NCBI RefSeq assembly: GCF_006439055.1
Contig: NZ_RCZC01000002.1
Coordinates: 1,459,979-1,523,978, forward strand
Length of the DNA stretch: 64,000 nucleotides
Direction of reading: 5' to 3'
DNA from: Sphingomonas glacialis
Lineage (GTDB): Bacteria; Pseudomonadota; Alphaproteobacteria; Sphingomonadales; Sphingomonadaceae
The notes under the pieces were generated by a model. The model did not search any database. It was not told the DNA's origin and saw nothing but the letters and a program-made list of their open reading frames with translations. Every line of letters begins with the position of its first letter. The stretch's first letter is position 1. This document shows positions 44,105 through 52,755 of this stretch, piece after piece. A program made the translations under genes and the position numbers.

Positions 44105-44713
44105 ATGAGCCAGGAGGCACTAACCGCTTTCGGACGGGCCGACGCACTTCAGTCGGCACTCGGCCTCACGCCGGCGGTGGGCGTAAAGATCGCTGCCATC
44201 ATCTCGTTTGCGGGCGGCATCGAGTATCATCTGGAACGTGCGCTGTGGCGAATCCGCGGCATCGACCCGAAGGGAACGAAGCCCGACACGGACGCGCGGA
44301 TGATCACCGACCTCATCACAATGCTGGAGAGCGCCGCTGCGGCGCAGGCCGATGGCGAGAGGCAGCTTCTGCAGCTCTGGTGCGCCGCCGCGAGGTCGGG
44401 ATTCACGATCCGGCACAACATCGCGCACGGCGTTCCGATGAGGATCGGCGGTGCATTGGCCTACATGCGCAACCCCCGATGGGAGGGCGAGCAGCGCAAG
44501 CGTGAGTTCGGCGACTTCTGGGCCGAGGACAACACGCTAGACCTCGTGCGGGAAGCGATGGCGACACTGCTGAGGATCATTGCAACCTTGTCCAAGGACG
44601 ACGACCTTTCGGCCGTCGCGACGCAGCCGGCATTGCGGGCGTTGCGGGCGGCGCGGTCGGTCCTCGGCGAATTCGCCAGCCAGACCTACAATCCCAGCTA
44701 CGAGAAGTATTGA
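44105..44713 (+). CDS. HEPN-like protein with an RxxxxH motif
   Basis: 202-residue mostly helical protein. GFTIRHNIAHGVPMRIGG (Arg 103, His 108) gives the R-x4-H signature of HEPN domains, and EYHLERALWRIRG precedes it in a helical context. The frame is open from 44027, but ATG 44105 (MSQEALTAFGRADA) begins the well-structured part and has GGGGAAG a short distance upstream. It is divergent from the small gene at 43978 and convergent with the nuclease-like gene at 45362. The function is unknown; RNA binding or cleavage is a guess from the motif. Confidence 0.6.
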   Translation: MSQEALTAFGRADALQSALGLTPAVGVKIAAIISFAGGIEYHLERALWRIRGIDPKGTKPDTDARMITDLITMLESAAAAQADGERQLLQLWCAAARSGFTIRHNIAHGVPMRIGGALAYMRNPRWEGEQRKREFGDFWAEDNTLDLVREAMATLLRIIATLSKDDDLSAVATQPALRALRAARSVLGEFASQTYNPSYEKY

Positions 44714-44717
44714 TGAC

Positions 44718-44733
44718 GGTCGCATCTGCGACC
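44718..44733. terminator. Hairpin between convergent genes
   Basis: GGTCGCA-tc-TGCGACC forms a perfect 7-bp inverted repeat directly after the stop at 44713 and before the stop of the convergent gene at 44742. There is no T-run, so it is a weak or factor-dependent terminator at best. Confidence 0.4.
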
Positions 44734-44741
44734 GGTCGCGG

Positions 44742-45362
44742 TCAGCTTACGTTTGTCGGCACCCTCAGCAGCAGGTAGCGGAGCTGCCGCGTGGCTTCGG
44801 TCCAGGCGAAATCATAGTCATTCCTGAGCGTGATGGACGCCAGCTTGGATCCCGGGGTTCGGTAGGTCATCACGGTCCCACCGGCGTATCTGCGCCCGTG
44901 TCGGAAGTCGAAATCGGCGGTGTCGGGCGAGTAGTTTTCCCAGTCGATATAGTGCGGGTGGTTGGTCGCGACGAGCATGAACCCGATGTCGGCGACGTCG
45001 CCGCATTTCTCGAGGCGGGCGATGTCCAACATCGCTTTGTGCCGGTTGACTGGTTCGGCCTGGCTCGCCTTTTTGAAGAACTTTAGTTCCATCGCGCACC
45101 GCCACTCCCGATCGTCGTCAGTCGTGAGCCGAAACCAGATATCGATCCTCCCGCGCCCGGACCCGCCGAGCGGCTTCTCCAGTTCGATCGAGAACGTCTC
45201 GCGCGGATGGACCATCTCCAGGTCGGCGACAGTCATGATGATGCGGCCGAGGTGGAGTTGGAGGGAGGCCTCGCTCTGGACCGGCACGCGGCCGCCTTCG
45301 ATCTGGTCAAATAGGATCGGGACCGCTTTCTCCACGATCCGCTGCAGCCGCTCGATGCACAT
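44742..45362 (-). CDS. PD-(D/E)XK-like nuclease-fold protein
   Basis: 206-residue protein. RGRIDIWFRLTTDDDREWRC followed by AMELKFFKK gives Asp 74 and Glu 92-x-Lys 94, the D...ExK pattern of restriction-endonuclease-like folds. An upstream Glu in SEASLQLHLG may be the helix-1 acid. The small size and acidic/aromatic C-terminus (HPHYIDWENYSPDTADFDF) fit a stand-alone nuclease domain. Its ATG overlaps the stop of the gene at 45652 (TGATG). I cannot say whether it acts on DNA or RNA. Confidence 0.6.
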   Translation of the reverse strand: MCIERLQRIVEKAVPILFDQIEGGRVPVQSEASLQLHLGRIIMTVADLEMVHPRETFSIELEKPLGGSGRGRIDIWFRLTTDDDREWRCAMELKFFKKASQAEPVNRHKAMLDIARLEKCGDVADIGFMLVATNHPHYIDWENYSPDTADFDFRHGRRYAGGTVMTYRTPGSKLASITLRNDYDFAWTEATRQLRYLLLRVPTNVS

Positions 45363-45652
45363 CAGCCGAACCGCTCGTGAAATTCGCGCGCCTCGTCCTC
45401 GCGCTCGAACTCGAAGGTCATCGAGTTGTAGTGGGTGCGCTCGAAATCCTCGCCGGGCCGGTCCGGATCGTGATCACGAACCAGGGGCTGCTGACCATCC
45501 CGGCGGTAGCCGCCGACACGGAGCCCCATGCTCTTGTCCTCGATGTTCCCATAGACGAGCACCCAGCCGTGCAGGCGCAAGACAAACGCGTTGATGGCTT
45601 CAAGTGTCTCGCCGTCCGCTACTTGGGGAATCGATACATTTGAACTCGCCAT
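45362..45652 (-). CDS. Small hypothetical protein coupled to the PD-(D/E)XK gene
   Basis: 96-residue protein (MASSNVSIPQVADGETLEAI, later GWVLVYGNIEDKSMGLRVGG and FERTHYNSMTFEFEREDEAR). It is acidic and has no recognised domain. Because it is translationally coupled to the nuclease-like gene, it might be its inhibitor or cofactor; this is inference from arrangement only. Confidence 0.55.
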   Translation of the reverse strand: MASSNVSIPQVADGETLEAINAFVLRLHGWVLVYGNIEDKSMGLRVGGYRRDGQQPLVRDHDPDRPGEDFERTHYNSMTFEFEREDEAREFHERFG

Positions 45653-45682
45653 CCAATCCTCTCCGGTTGCGGCAGGTCATGG

Positions 45683-46684
45683 TCACTTCGGCGCGGAAAA
45701 AAGTGATACCAACTCCGCATAGTCGCTGTAGAAATATTCCCCTTCCGATCCACTCAGCTTGGGCTTGTATGGCGCCCTTTGGATCGTCCGCTTCGTTTGG
45801 TAGTCCTCGATGCTCAGGGAGCGGAAGAAATCCCCGTCCATGTAGAGGTCGTGAGGATCGTGATCCCCGTTCCTGATCGCCTTCCTCGCGGCCTCATCGA
45901 TGAGCATGATCTGCGCGAAGGGTAGGCCTAGGCTGTTGAGGCAGATGTGGTTGTGACTTGGGGAGATGTGGAGCAGGGCATCGTCGTAGTATTCGTTCGA
46001 TCCCGATGCGAACACCGCATAGACCTCTAGACCGAGAGTGTCCCTGAAGACCTCCCGGACTTCGGCAAACAGCTCGATCAGCTTTTCAGGGGCATAATTG
46101 TAGGCGCCCTTGTCGAACATCCCAACCGTCCAGTTCGTTTTAAGCAGTAGGCTGTCCGCGAACGAGATGAATGAGATGTCGGGATGTGCGGCCGCCAACG
46201 TATCGAGCCTGTCACGCAGTGCGATGAGCTTGCCCGTCTCGAGCCTGCCGTTCTGGAGTTCGTCACCCATCGCGACCACGTCGATCATCGCGAACAGGGA
46301 GTTGCTGCGCAGGTGCACCATCTCGAGCCAGTCGCCTTTGACGAAGACGGTTGGCTTGCCGTCGTATTTGTGGACTTCGACGCACTGCACGATCTCGGTC
46401 AGCGGAAGGACGATCTTCAATTCGTGGAAGCGTTCGTGGGTGTTCGGATACCAGGAGATTTCCAACCCGTGCGTCAGCTGACGTATGACCGACGCCGGCA
46501 TGATATATCCTACCTCGTAGGGACGGGCTGAGGGGCTGGCGCCACCGCTCTCTTCGTCCAAGGCATCGTTGATTAGCCAAGCCTGCTCCCACTCAAGGAG
46601 ATACTTCTCATCCATCAGGGCGATGTCTTGATCGATCGGCAGGTCCTCTGGGTCGTATGTGTCGAAAAGGCCGCTGCTGAACAT
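45683..46684 (-). CDS. Conserved-looking protein of unknown function
   Basis: 333-residue acidic protein with no domain I can name. Ordered segments include VHKYDGKPTVFVKGDWLEMV, HPDISFISFADSLLLKTNW and LEVYAVFASGSNEYYDDALL. It is not membrane-bound and lacks obvious nucleotide-binding or metal motifs. The lower GC content and codon use differ from the tra region, which suggests separate acquisition. It is 30 bases upstream of the small gene at 45652, so it may head the same operon. Confidence 0.6.
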   Translation of the reverse strand: MFSSGLFDTYDPEDLPIDQDIALMDEKYLLEWEQAWLINDALDEESGGASPSARPYEVGYIMPASVIRQLTHGLEISWYPNTHERFHELKIVLPLTEIVQCVEVHKYDGKPTVFVKGDWLEMVHLRSNSLFAMIDVVAMGDELQNGRLETGKLIALRDRLDTLAAAHPDISFISFADSLLLKTNWTVGMFDKGAYNYAPEKLIELFAEVREVFRDTLGLEVYAVFASGSNEYYDDALLHISPSHNHICLNSLGLPFAQIMLIDEAARKAIRNGDHDPHDLYMDGDFFRSLSIEDYQTKRTIQRAPYKPKLSGSEGEYFYSDYAELVSLFSAPK

Positions 46685-47133
46685 CCTGGATCCCGCCTGT
46701 TAGATTGACGGAGACCGGACGAGACATCCACCCTCCGCCAAGGCTGCCAAGATGCCTCATGGCGACCGTATCCGCTAGGTCGTTCTTGGCGTGCGAGGTT
46801 CCCGTCATCGGAAATCGCTCGTCTTGACCTTGATGCCCTCGACTGGCTCGCCGGGGATGATGCCCGATCCCATCAGCCCATGCGTCGAAGTCCGCTTCAT
46901 CCACGTTGCATTACCTCTGCCTTACAATAGACACTGCTGCGCTCGCGCACCGAGATGAACAAGCGTCCACTTCCGGACGACGGCAAGATGCACCTGAACG
47001 GCTGTTTGTGGGTCTTGCCGTCGTAGGCCTGTCGGTCAGGAGGCACGATCCGCACTGACATGTAGCCCACTTGCGAAGAACAGACTGGATTTTACCAGCC
47101 TTCTCGGCCTTAAAGCCCCTGCGGGAGGATCAA
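46685..47133. other. Divergent intergenic region (449 bp)
   Basis: It separates the leftward gene at 46684 from the rightward DUF4062 gene and should hold promoters for both. A 31-codon leftward frame at 46805-46900 (MKRTSTHGLMGSGIIPGEPV) looks more protein-like than its surroundings, but its ribosome-binding sequence is poor and I do not call it. GGGAGGA just before 47134 is the DUF4062 ribosome-binding site. Confidence 0.4.
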
Positions 47134-47784
47134 ATGGCGCGGCAGCCTACAAAAAAGAAGAAATTGCCCGTGATGGTGTCCTCGACCGTTTACGGCATCG
47201 AGGATCTTCTCGACCAGCTATACGCGCTGCTCGACAAATTCGGCTATGATGTCGTGATGTCGCATAAGGGAACGATCGCGGTTAATTCGACGGAACACGC
47301 ATTCGAAAGCAGTCTGAAGGCAGTCGAAAAATGTGATTTGTTCGTCGGACTGATCATGCCCCATTACGGTTCGGGCGTGATCCCGGGTCAGTTGTCGATT
47401 ACGCACCAAGAAATGCGCCGCGCGATCGAGATCAACAAGCCGCGATGGTTTCTCGCCCATGAGTTTGTGGTGTTTGCGCGCCTTCTGATGCGAGGCTCGG
47501 GTTTCAAGACAAGCGATGCCCGGGCGAAGATCGCCTTCACGGGCGCCGGTGCGCTCGACGATTTGCGGGTTATCGACATGTATGAAGCAGCGACGCTGCA
47601 GGATAAGGCCTTCCAGGAACGCCAGGGCAATTGGGTCCAGAAAGTCCATTCCGCCGAGGATGCATTGCTGTTCGCGAGCGCACAGTTTCACCGCTATGCG
47701 GAGATCGAAGAGTTTCTTCGCGATCATCTGGGCGACCCGGACACAGTGAAGGCGAGCGTCGAGGCAAAATCCGGTGGTAAGTAG
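47134..47784 (+). CDS. DUF4062 domain protein
   Basis: 216-residue protein with the DUF4062 pattern: PVMVSSTVYGIEDLLDQLYA, then FESSLKAVEKCDLFVGLIMP and SITHQEMRRAIEINKPRWFL. DUF4062 domains have a TIR-like/nucleoside-binding fold and are often N-terminal parts of NTPase-type conflict proteins. Here it stands alone, overlapping the next gene by 11 bases. ATG 47134 has GGGAGGA upstream, although the frame is open from 47071. It probably acts as sensor or partner of the AlbA_2 ATPase. Confidence 0.75.
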   Translation: MARQPTKKKKLPVMVSSTVYGIEDLLDQLYALLDKFGYDVVMSHKGTIAVNSTEHAFESSLKAVEKCDLFVGLIMPHYGSGVIPGQLSITHQEMRRAIEINKPRWFLAHEFVVFARLLMRGSGFKTSDARAKIAFTGAGALDDLRVIDMYEAATLQDKAFQERQGNWVQKVHSAEDALLFASAQFHRYAEIEEFLRDHLGDPDTVKASVEAKSGGK

Positions 47785-49168
47785 TTTCATCGCAAAGCAG
47801 ATCAGGGCCGGCGAGGGCCAGCATACCGAATTCAAATCGGATGCGCGCGCGGTCGACACGATCGCTCGGACAGTCTGTGCTTTTCTCAATACGCAGGGCG
47901 GCACGATCTTTTGCGGCGTCAGCGATGACGGAATTCCCACCGGACTGGCGGATGCGGAAGGCGATCGAACCTGGCTCGAATCGCGGCTGCAAAAGGCCAT
48001 TTCGCCCAAGGCTTTGTTCACGATGAGCGTCGAGCTCATCGCCGGCGCACCTGTTGTCATCATCGAAGTCCCAGAGGGTAAGGATCGTCCCTACGTTCAT
48101 GCCGGTGCCGTGTACGTCCGGCAGCGCGCCGTAACGCGGGCAGCAGACGCTCGCACGTTGCGCTCTCTCGTGCAGAACGAGGCGGCGCAGACCGAGCGTT
48201 GGGAGCGAAGGACGTCGCCGGCGCTGGAGCTCGAAGACCTGGACGGCGACGAGATAGAATCGACGGTTCGGGAAGCGCAGACCTGGGGGAGATACGTCTT
48301 CGGCACCGACCATGATGCACGCGGTGTTCTGGGCACGCTGGCAATGTTGACCGCGACCGGCTTCACCAATGCCGCCGACGTCGTCTTTTCAAAGCTTCCT
48401 GCGCGTCGTCAGCCCCAATGTCGCATCCGGGTCATTCGTTTTGAAACGGAGAAGAGCGGAGACACTTTCCTCAATGACCAGTGGTTCGACGGACCATTGG
48501 TCCGCAGTTTCGAAACAGCGTTTGCCGCGGTGTCGACTCAGGTTCCGGTCCAGCATTTTTTCCCCACCGGGCAGGTCCGCCGCGAGGAGCGCCCGCAATA
48601 TGCTTTGGAGGCACTGCGCGAAGGCTTGGTGAATGCCGTGGCGCATAGGGATTATGCTTCCTTCTCAGGCGGCGTCACGGTCTCGATCTACCCTGGTCGC
48701 ATCGAGATCTGGAACTCGGGGCGTTTGCCGAGCGGGCTGCAGCCGAGCGACCTGAAAGGCGTGCACCCGTCCATCCCGACAAATCCGGACATATCACATG
48801 TCCTTTATCTGCGCAGGCTGATGGAAAAGATCGGCCGAGGCACCCAGAAGATCATCGCTGCGAGCAAGGAGCTGGGAGCCCCCTCGCCGCGCTGGACCGA
48901 CAAGCCCAGCGGCGTCACGCTTACCTTGTTTGCAGCGCGCGAAAGTAGCGACGCCGCGCTCGGTCTGAACTTGCGCCAGCTGGAACTGTTGCGGGGATTG
49001 AATGCCGGAGATCAGGTTCACCCCCTGGCCTACACACAGTCTCTGGAAGGGAACGTGTCCGAACGTCAGGCGCGCAGAGACCTCTCCCTTCTGGAAGAAG
49101 CTGGTTTCCTGATACGAAGGGGAGCGGCACGAGCCACTTATTACGAGCGGACGGATCGCGAGATTTGA
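47774..49168 (+). CDS. Schlafen-type AlbA_2 protein with an ATP-binding domain
   Basis: 464-residue protein. The N-terminal ~120 residues are an AlbA_2 (Schlafen core) domain: QHTEFKSDARAVDTIARTVC, then AFLNTQGGTIFCGVSDDG and RPYVHAGAVYVRQR. A GHKL-type ATP-binding region follows (LREGLVNAVAHRDYASFSGG, then IEIWNSGRLPSGL) and a C-terminal winged helix (VSERQARRDLSLLEEAGFLI). The GTG start lies inside the DUF4062 gene, so the two are coupled. Such proteins are either transcriptional regulators or tRNA/RNA-targeting defence proteins. The pairing with DUF4062 favours a conflict role. Confidence 0.78.
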   Translation: MVSSFIAKQIRAGEGQHTEFKSDARAVDTIARTVCAFLNTQGGTIFCGVSDDGIPTGLADAEGDRTWLESRLQKAISPKALFTMSVELIAGAPVVIIEVPEGKDRPYVHAGAVYVRQRAVTRAADARTLRSLVQNEAAQTERWERRTSPALELEDLDGDEIESTVREAQTWGRYVFGTDHDARGVLGTLAMLTATGFTNAADVVFSKLPARRQPQCRIRVIRFETEKSGDTFLNDQWFDGPLVRSFETAFAAVSTQVPVQHFFPTGQVRREERPQYALEALREGLVNAVAHRDYASFSGGVTVSIYPGRIEIWNSGRLPSGLQPSDLKGVHPSIPTNPDISHVLYLRRLMEKIGRGTQKIIAASKELGAPSPRWTDKPSGVTLTLFAARESSDAALGLNLRQLELLRGLNAGDQVHPLAYTQSLEGNVSERQARRDLSLLEEAGFLIRRGAARATYYERTDREI

Positions 49169-49187
49169 GGGAGCAATTCGGCGTTAT

Positions 49188-49291
49188 CCGGACATATCCG
49201 GTCTCGGAAACAACGCGACCATAAGGCTGATTAATTTGCCGCAGCAAGTAGCCAGGTTCTCTCTCGAACAGGGGAAACCGGACAAATCCGG
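49188..49291. repeat. Two copies of CCGGA-cAwA-TCCGG
   Basis: CCGGACATATCCGG (49188-49201) and CCGGACAAATCCGG (49278-49291) differ by one base, are each a 5-bp inverted repeat around 4 bases, and are spaced 90 bases apart. Part of the motif (TCCGGACATAT) also occurs near 48785 inside the AlbA_2 gene. They look like operator-type sites downstream of the winged-helix AlbA_2 protein. Confidence 0.5.
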
Positions 49292-49309
49292 ACATTGCGT
49301 TCGGAGCGC

Positions 49310-49388
49310 ATAGCTTGCCCGGCCATATCGCCGAGCACTCCCTACGGTCCTTTCCGCTTCGCTCTCGGCGATATGGCGGGCAAGCTAT
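49310..49388. repeat. Long near-perfect inverted repeat (25/26 bp arms)
   Basis: The left arm (49310-49335, starting ATAGCTTGCCCGGCCATATC) and right arm (49364-49388, starting CTCGGCGATATGGCGGGCAA) are inverted copies differing by one inserted G, with a 28-base loop. Outside them CGGAGCG (~49302) and CGCTCCG (~49406) add a further pairing. A third related copy, GATATGGCCGG, lies near 49414. It could be a foldback element, a recombination site or the stem of a structured RNA. Confidence 0.7.
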
Positions 49389-49973
49389 ACCATTAGCTTC
49401 GCCTCGCTCCGATGATATGGCCGGTCCGGAAAGGCGTCCAATCATATTCGCTTTACTGTGGCATTCCTCGGACCAGCTGATCTGGAAGGAATGTCGTAAC
49501 GGCGAATCCGGCCAATCTGATCGGCGAACTGGCGCTTACTTCAGGAAGCTCCAACGACGATCTCTTACGCTACGCATCCATTTCGGTCTTTTGCCCGGCA
49601 AACCATCACGGCTGAGCGAGTTTCCTCCAAAAGATCGCTATGATCGGCTGCGCCGGTTTGAGATAACGTGCTCACGCTCATTGCGCGCCCGTAACCAAGC
49701 CGCTCGAGGTTCTGGAATCTTGGCTGGACGACCTGCGTCAGACCTTCAAAAACCGCTTGCAACCGAAGGGGCGTCCACAGATGGGTCACCGCCGCCGCGA
49801 GGCTGGCGGCGGCTCTCGACCAGAATTGGTCGTTCGCTTTGGATTTGGTGAACGTCCGGTCCTGACGGAAGCTGCCGACCGGATCTGTTTATGCGGATCC
49901 GACCATCGCGACCAGCGTGCCGAAGGCGAAGTAAATATCGCGAGGACCGATGGTGGTGGGTTATCCTCTACGA

Positions 49974-50234
49974 ATGGACGACAACAACAAAATGCCCGGT
50001 CCCGCCGGAGTGACCCCCACGCGAGCGCAGATGGCCGGCTTCGACGCGAATGTCTGCGCCTCGCCCTTTAAGATCGCGCCGGAACGGAATGCCGAACTGC
50101 TCAAGGAAGTCATGAGCGGCACGGCATGGGAACTGGAGTTCAATGCATCGCTTTATCGGGAGGACAACACCTTCCGCGCAAGGCCCGTCTCGAAGATCGT
50201 CGAGGTGAACTACGCCGCTCTCGCTAGTGTCTAG
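49974..50234 (+). CDS. Possible small hypothetical protein
   Basis: 86-codon frame (MDDNNKMPGPAGVTPTRAQM, then AGFDANVCASPFKIAPERNA and TAWELEFNASLYREDNTFRA). The amino-acid composition is balanced, unlike the Arg-rich shadow frames nearby, and it ends in VSKIVEVNYAALASV. There is no clear ribosome-binding sequence and no family match, so it may be real or a fragment. Confidence 0.35.
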   Translation: MDDNNKMPGPAGVTPTRAQMAGFDANVCASPFKIAPERNAELLKEVMSGTAWELEFNASLYREDNTFRARPVSKIVEVNYAALASV

Positions 50235-50688
50235 CTTTTCGCGAAGGCGGCGTGGCTTGTCGCGCGCGACGGGATGGGGCCGCACAGGAGCGACTTGCCG
50301 GCGCTCGTTGCCGGACCGGGGACGACAGTGTTTGAGGCACGACACCTTGCAGACGCCGCACGGACGATTATCGCCAACAGCGGTACGCAATGGCCATCCG
50401 ACATATCTCCACCGGTTCCTGGAGCTGTGGAGAGAGAGGAGGAGTGGTAAGTCAACAACGTCGTCCTCGGCGCCACGGGTGCTGAGGGAGCGAACCTGTG
50501 GTACGCTACGGAGACGATGAAGGCGCTTGTCCACCTGTCCCTGCTCGTAGCGATCAGCGTGCCTTCGGCTGGCGTGGGCGCGGGAATGGTGGCTTGGCAC
50601 TTCGCGAGATGCACCGTCCCCATCGGATAGCTGACGGCGATCGACCGTTCTCTCCCATCAAAAATCTACCGGAGCACCGACAACCACA

Positions 50689-52755
50689 ATGCTGCGTACC
50701 GCCGAAATCGATTCGATTCTGTTCCGCCATCTGACCGGGAAAGCGACGCCGGCGCTTATCCATCCGACTAACAGCGCCTTCGACCCGGAAGGGTGGCGTC
50801 AGGTGGTGGACAACGAAGGTAAAGACAGGCTGGAAGATCGTGACGTCTGCCTCGTGCGGGTAGCGATGCTGGTCGGACTTCAAAACGCCGTTCTCCGCAC
50901 GGACTACACCGCCGATCTCTTCGCTGGCTTCACGCCCAGCCAGGTTCTGATCCTGGCCATCGCCAACGCGAACCGAGGCTTCCTCATTCTCCACGAGAAG
51001 TCGCGTTCGGCGCTGCACGATGCGCTGGAGGCGGCAAGGCTCGAGGGGCGGCCGATCGATCTCGGCGCGGCCAACCAGATGTTGATCGAGCCCGCTGAGG
51101 GTATTTCGCCTGCAACCGGCGACGACATTCACACGGCGCTGATCGATTCCCTGCCCCACTGGTTCGCGCTGGCGTTGGCGCCGCCGGCTGGGACGAGAGC
51201 TGCCGACGAGAACCTCGGGGACGTCGCGCAGCGCGCCGGAGCGATACTCTCGCTCGAGCACGCCTTCCGCATTGTGTGGCAGGAGGCGCTCTGGTCGCCA
51301 TGGAGGTTCGCGCGGCTGCCCGAAGGCGGATGCGTCATGATGCCGGAGAACGAGGACTGGAAAGCCGGCTGGCGGATCTGGAGCCTTCGGGACCAGACGC
51401 TGCACATCCAGGGGGCGATGCTGAACAGGCAGATCGAGCGGATGATACCGGGTGTGCCAGTGGATCAGCCGCTGCAACTGACCGTTGTCGCGATAGACTT
51501 CGATACAACGCCGCCAACGCCAACCTTGGCCGAGCCTTCGGAGGCGCAGTCGCTCGCCCACCGGATGGCGCTTGATGCCCTCGACGACACCTACACGATC
51601 ACCTTCGCCGATCAGGACGTCGGAGGCCCCGGCGTCACGTGCTCGCTCCTCTCGCGGGTGGTCATCGTGCTGCATGATCTCGTCGAGGCGGCGCTTCCGA
51701 CAAGCTACGATCCGTCCGATCCCGACTGGGTCGAGATGGAGCGCCTGGCGTGTCGGCTCCCAATCGCGATGGTCGCAAAGGCCATCGCCAGCTGCCTGAG
51801 GATCGGGATCGGGCTTGCGACATCCTGCATCGACTCCCTCACCTCGGATCCGGCCGCAGGCCTGTCTGAGCTTTTCAGGATCGGTCTGTGGCACCGTCCT
51901 CTTGTTCGCATGCCCGATGGCGAGACCGTGCTGGTGGTGGCCGGCCCCCTTACTTGGGGCTCCGCGATCAGGAGGACCGAGCGCTGGCTCCAGTCAAAGA
52001 GCGGCGACGACCTGACGAAGACTCCCAACGGGCTCGTCCACGAGGCGCGCGTCCGCGAGGACGTCGCCCGCGCGCTGGCGGGGAACGACGTCCTCGCGCC
52101 CGGCGAGCGGGCCACCTCCCATCTACCCCGGGGCCGCGCTAAGGAGGAGATCGATCTCCTGGTGCGGATCGGGGAGACAGTACTGGTCTGCGAGATCAAG
52201 TGCCTGCTGGCCCCTGCCGAGCCGAGCGAATGCTTCAACTACGTACGCAAGCTGGAAAAGGCGGCCGAGCAAGCTTCGCGCAAGGCGACTTGGCTCGAGG
52301 GCGAGCAGACGCTTGCGTGCGATCTGCTCGGTGGATCCAGCGCCCTTCGGATGATTCCGCTGGTCGTGGTCAACCAGAGCGCCGGGGTCGGTCTGAATTT
52401 CGACGGCTGTCAGATCACCGACGCCCACTTCCTGCGGATCGTGATGGGCAGCGGCGAGTACCACTCCGGCGCCAAATTCAACGGCGACGAGCAGCCCGAG
52501 TTCAATCTAGTGACCCTCTATTCCTCGCTGGCGGAGGCGCAGGCCGTGCTTCCTAACGTGTTTGCGGACAATCTCGGCGTGAAGCGCTACCGGGACGCGG
52601 TGGAATGGGCCTTCCAGCGCATTCCGCTCGCCGGCGATGAGGGGGAGCTGATGATCTCCTACCCCGTCGTGGACGAGGAGGCATATTTCGCCTCGGGCCC
52701 GTTCGCCCACCAGGAAGAAGTTGACGGGGACAAGGCCGAAGAGACCGAAAGCTGA
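50689..52755 (+). CDS. Large protein with a C-terminal PD-(D/E)XK nuclease domain
   Basis: 688-residue protein. Near residues 480-510, RAKEEIDLLVRIGETVLVCE followed by IKCLLAPAEP gives the Asp and Glu-x-Lys triad (IDLL; CEIK at ~500-503) of a NERD/restriction-endonuclease-like fold. An upstream helix (HEARVREDVARALAGNDVLA) is in the usual place for the fold. The N-terminal ~450 residues are helical, with no recognised domain, and may sense or bind nucleic acid. Upstream (50235-50688) nothing is recognised; downstream is the IS110 element. A single-gene nuclease defence protein is a fair inference. Confidence 0.65.
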   Translation: MLRTAEIDSILFRHLTGKATPALIHPTNSAFDPEGWRQVVDNEGKDRLEDRDVCLVRVAMLVGLQNAVLRTDYTADLFAGFTPSQVLILAIANANRGFLILHEKSRSALHDALEAARLEGRPIDLGAANQMLIEPAEGISPATGDDIHTALIDSLPHWFALALAPPAGTRAADENLGDVAQRAGAILSLEHAFRIVWQEALWSPWRFARLPEGGCVMMPENEDWKAGWRIWSLRDQTLHIQGAMLNRQIERMIPGVPVDQPLQLTVVAIDFDTTPPTPTLAEPSEAQSLAHRMALDALDDTYTITFADQDVGGPGVTCSLLSRVVIVLHDLVEAALPTSYDPSDPDWVEMERLACRLPIAMVAKAIASCLRIGIGLATSCIDSLTSDPAAGLSELFRIGLWHRPLVRMPDGETVLVVAGPLTWGSAIRRTERWLQSKSGDDLTKTPNGLVHEARVREDVARALAGNDVLAPGERATSHLPRGRAKEEIDLLVRIGETVLVCEIKCLLAPAEPSECFNYVRKLEKAAEQASRKATWLEGEQTLACDLLGGSSALRMIPLVVVNQSAGVGLNFDGCQITDAHFLRIVMGSGEYHSGAKFNGDEQPEFNLVTLYSSLAEAQAVLPNVFADNLGVKRYRDAVEWAFQRIPLAGDEGELMISYPVVDEEAYFASGPFAHQEEVDGDKAEETES

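Larger units (their letters stand above)
49169..50688. other. 1.5-kb stretch with no confident gene
   Basis: Frames on both strands are short and show no domain. It holds two copies of a 14-base inverted-repeat motif (49188-49201, 49278-49291), a long foldback (49310-49388) and one possible small gene (49974-50234). The density of repeats and the lack of long frames suggest remnants of a mobile element or a regulatory/RNA region between the AlbA_2 and nuclease genes. Confidence 0.5.

Noticed and set aside
46805..46900. 31-codon leftward frame with protein-like composition
   Set aside because: Too short and without a good ribosome-binding site; could be a leader peptide but not supportable.
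49169..50688. CRISPR array or integron attC sites in the repeat-rich gap
   Set aside because: There are only two short motif copies and one foldback, with no regular spacers, no cas genes and no integron integrase core-site pattern.
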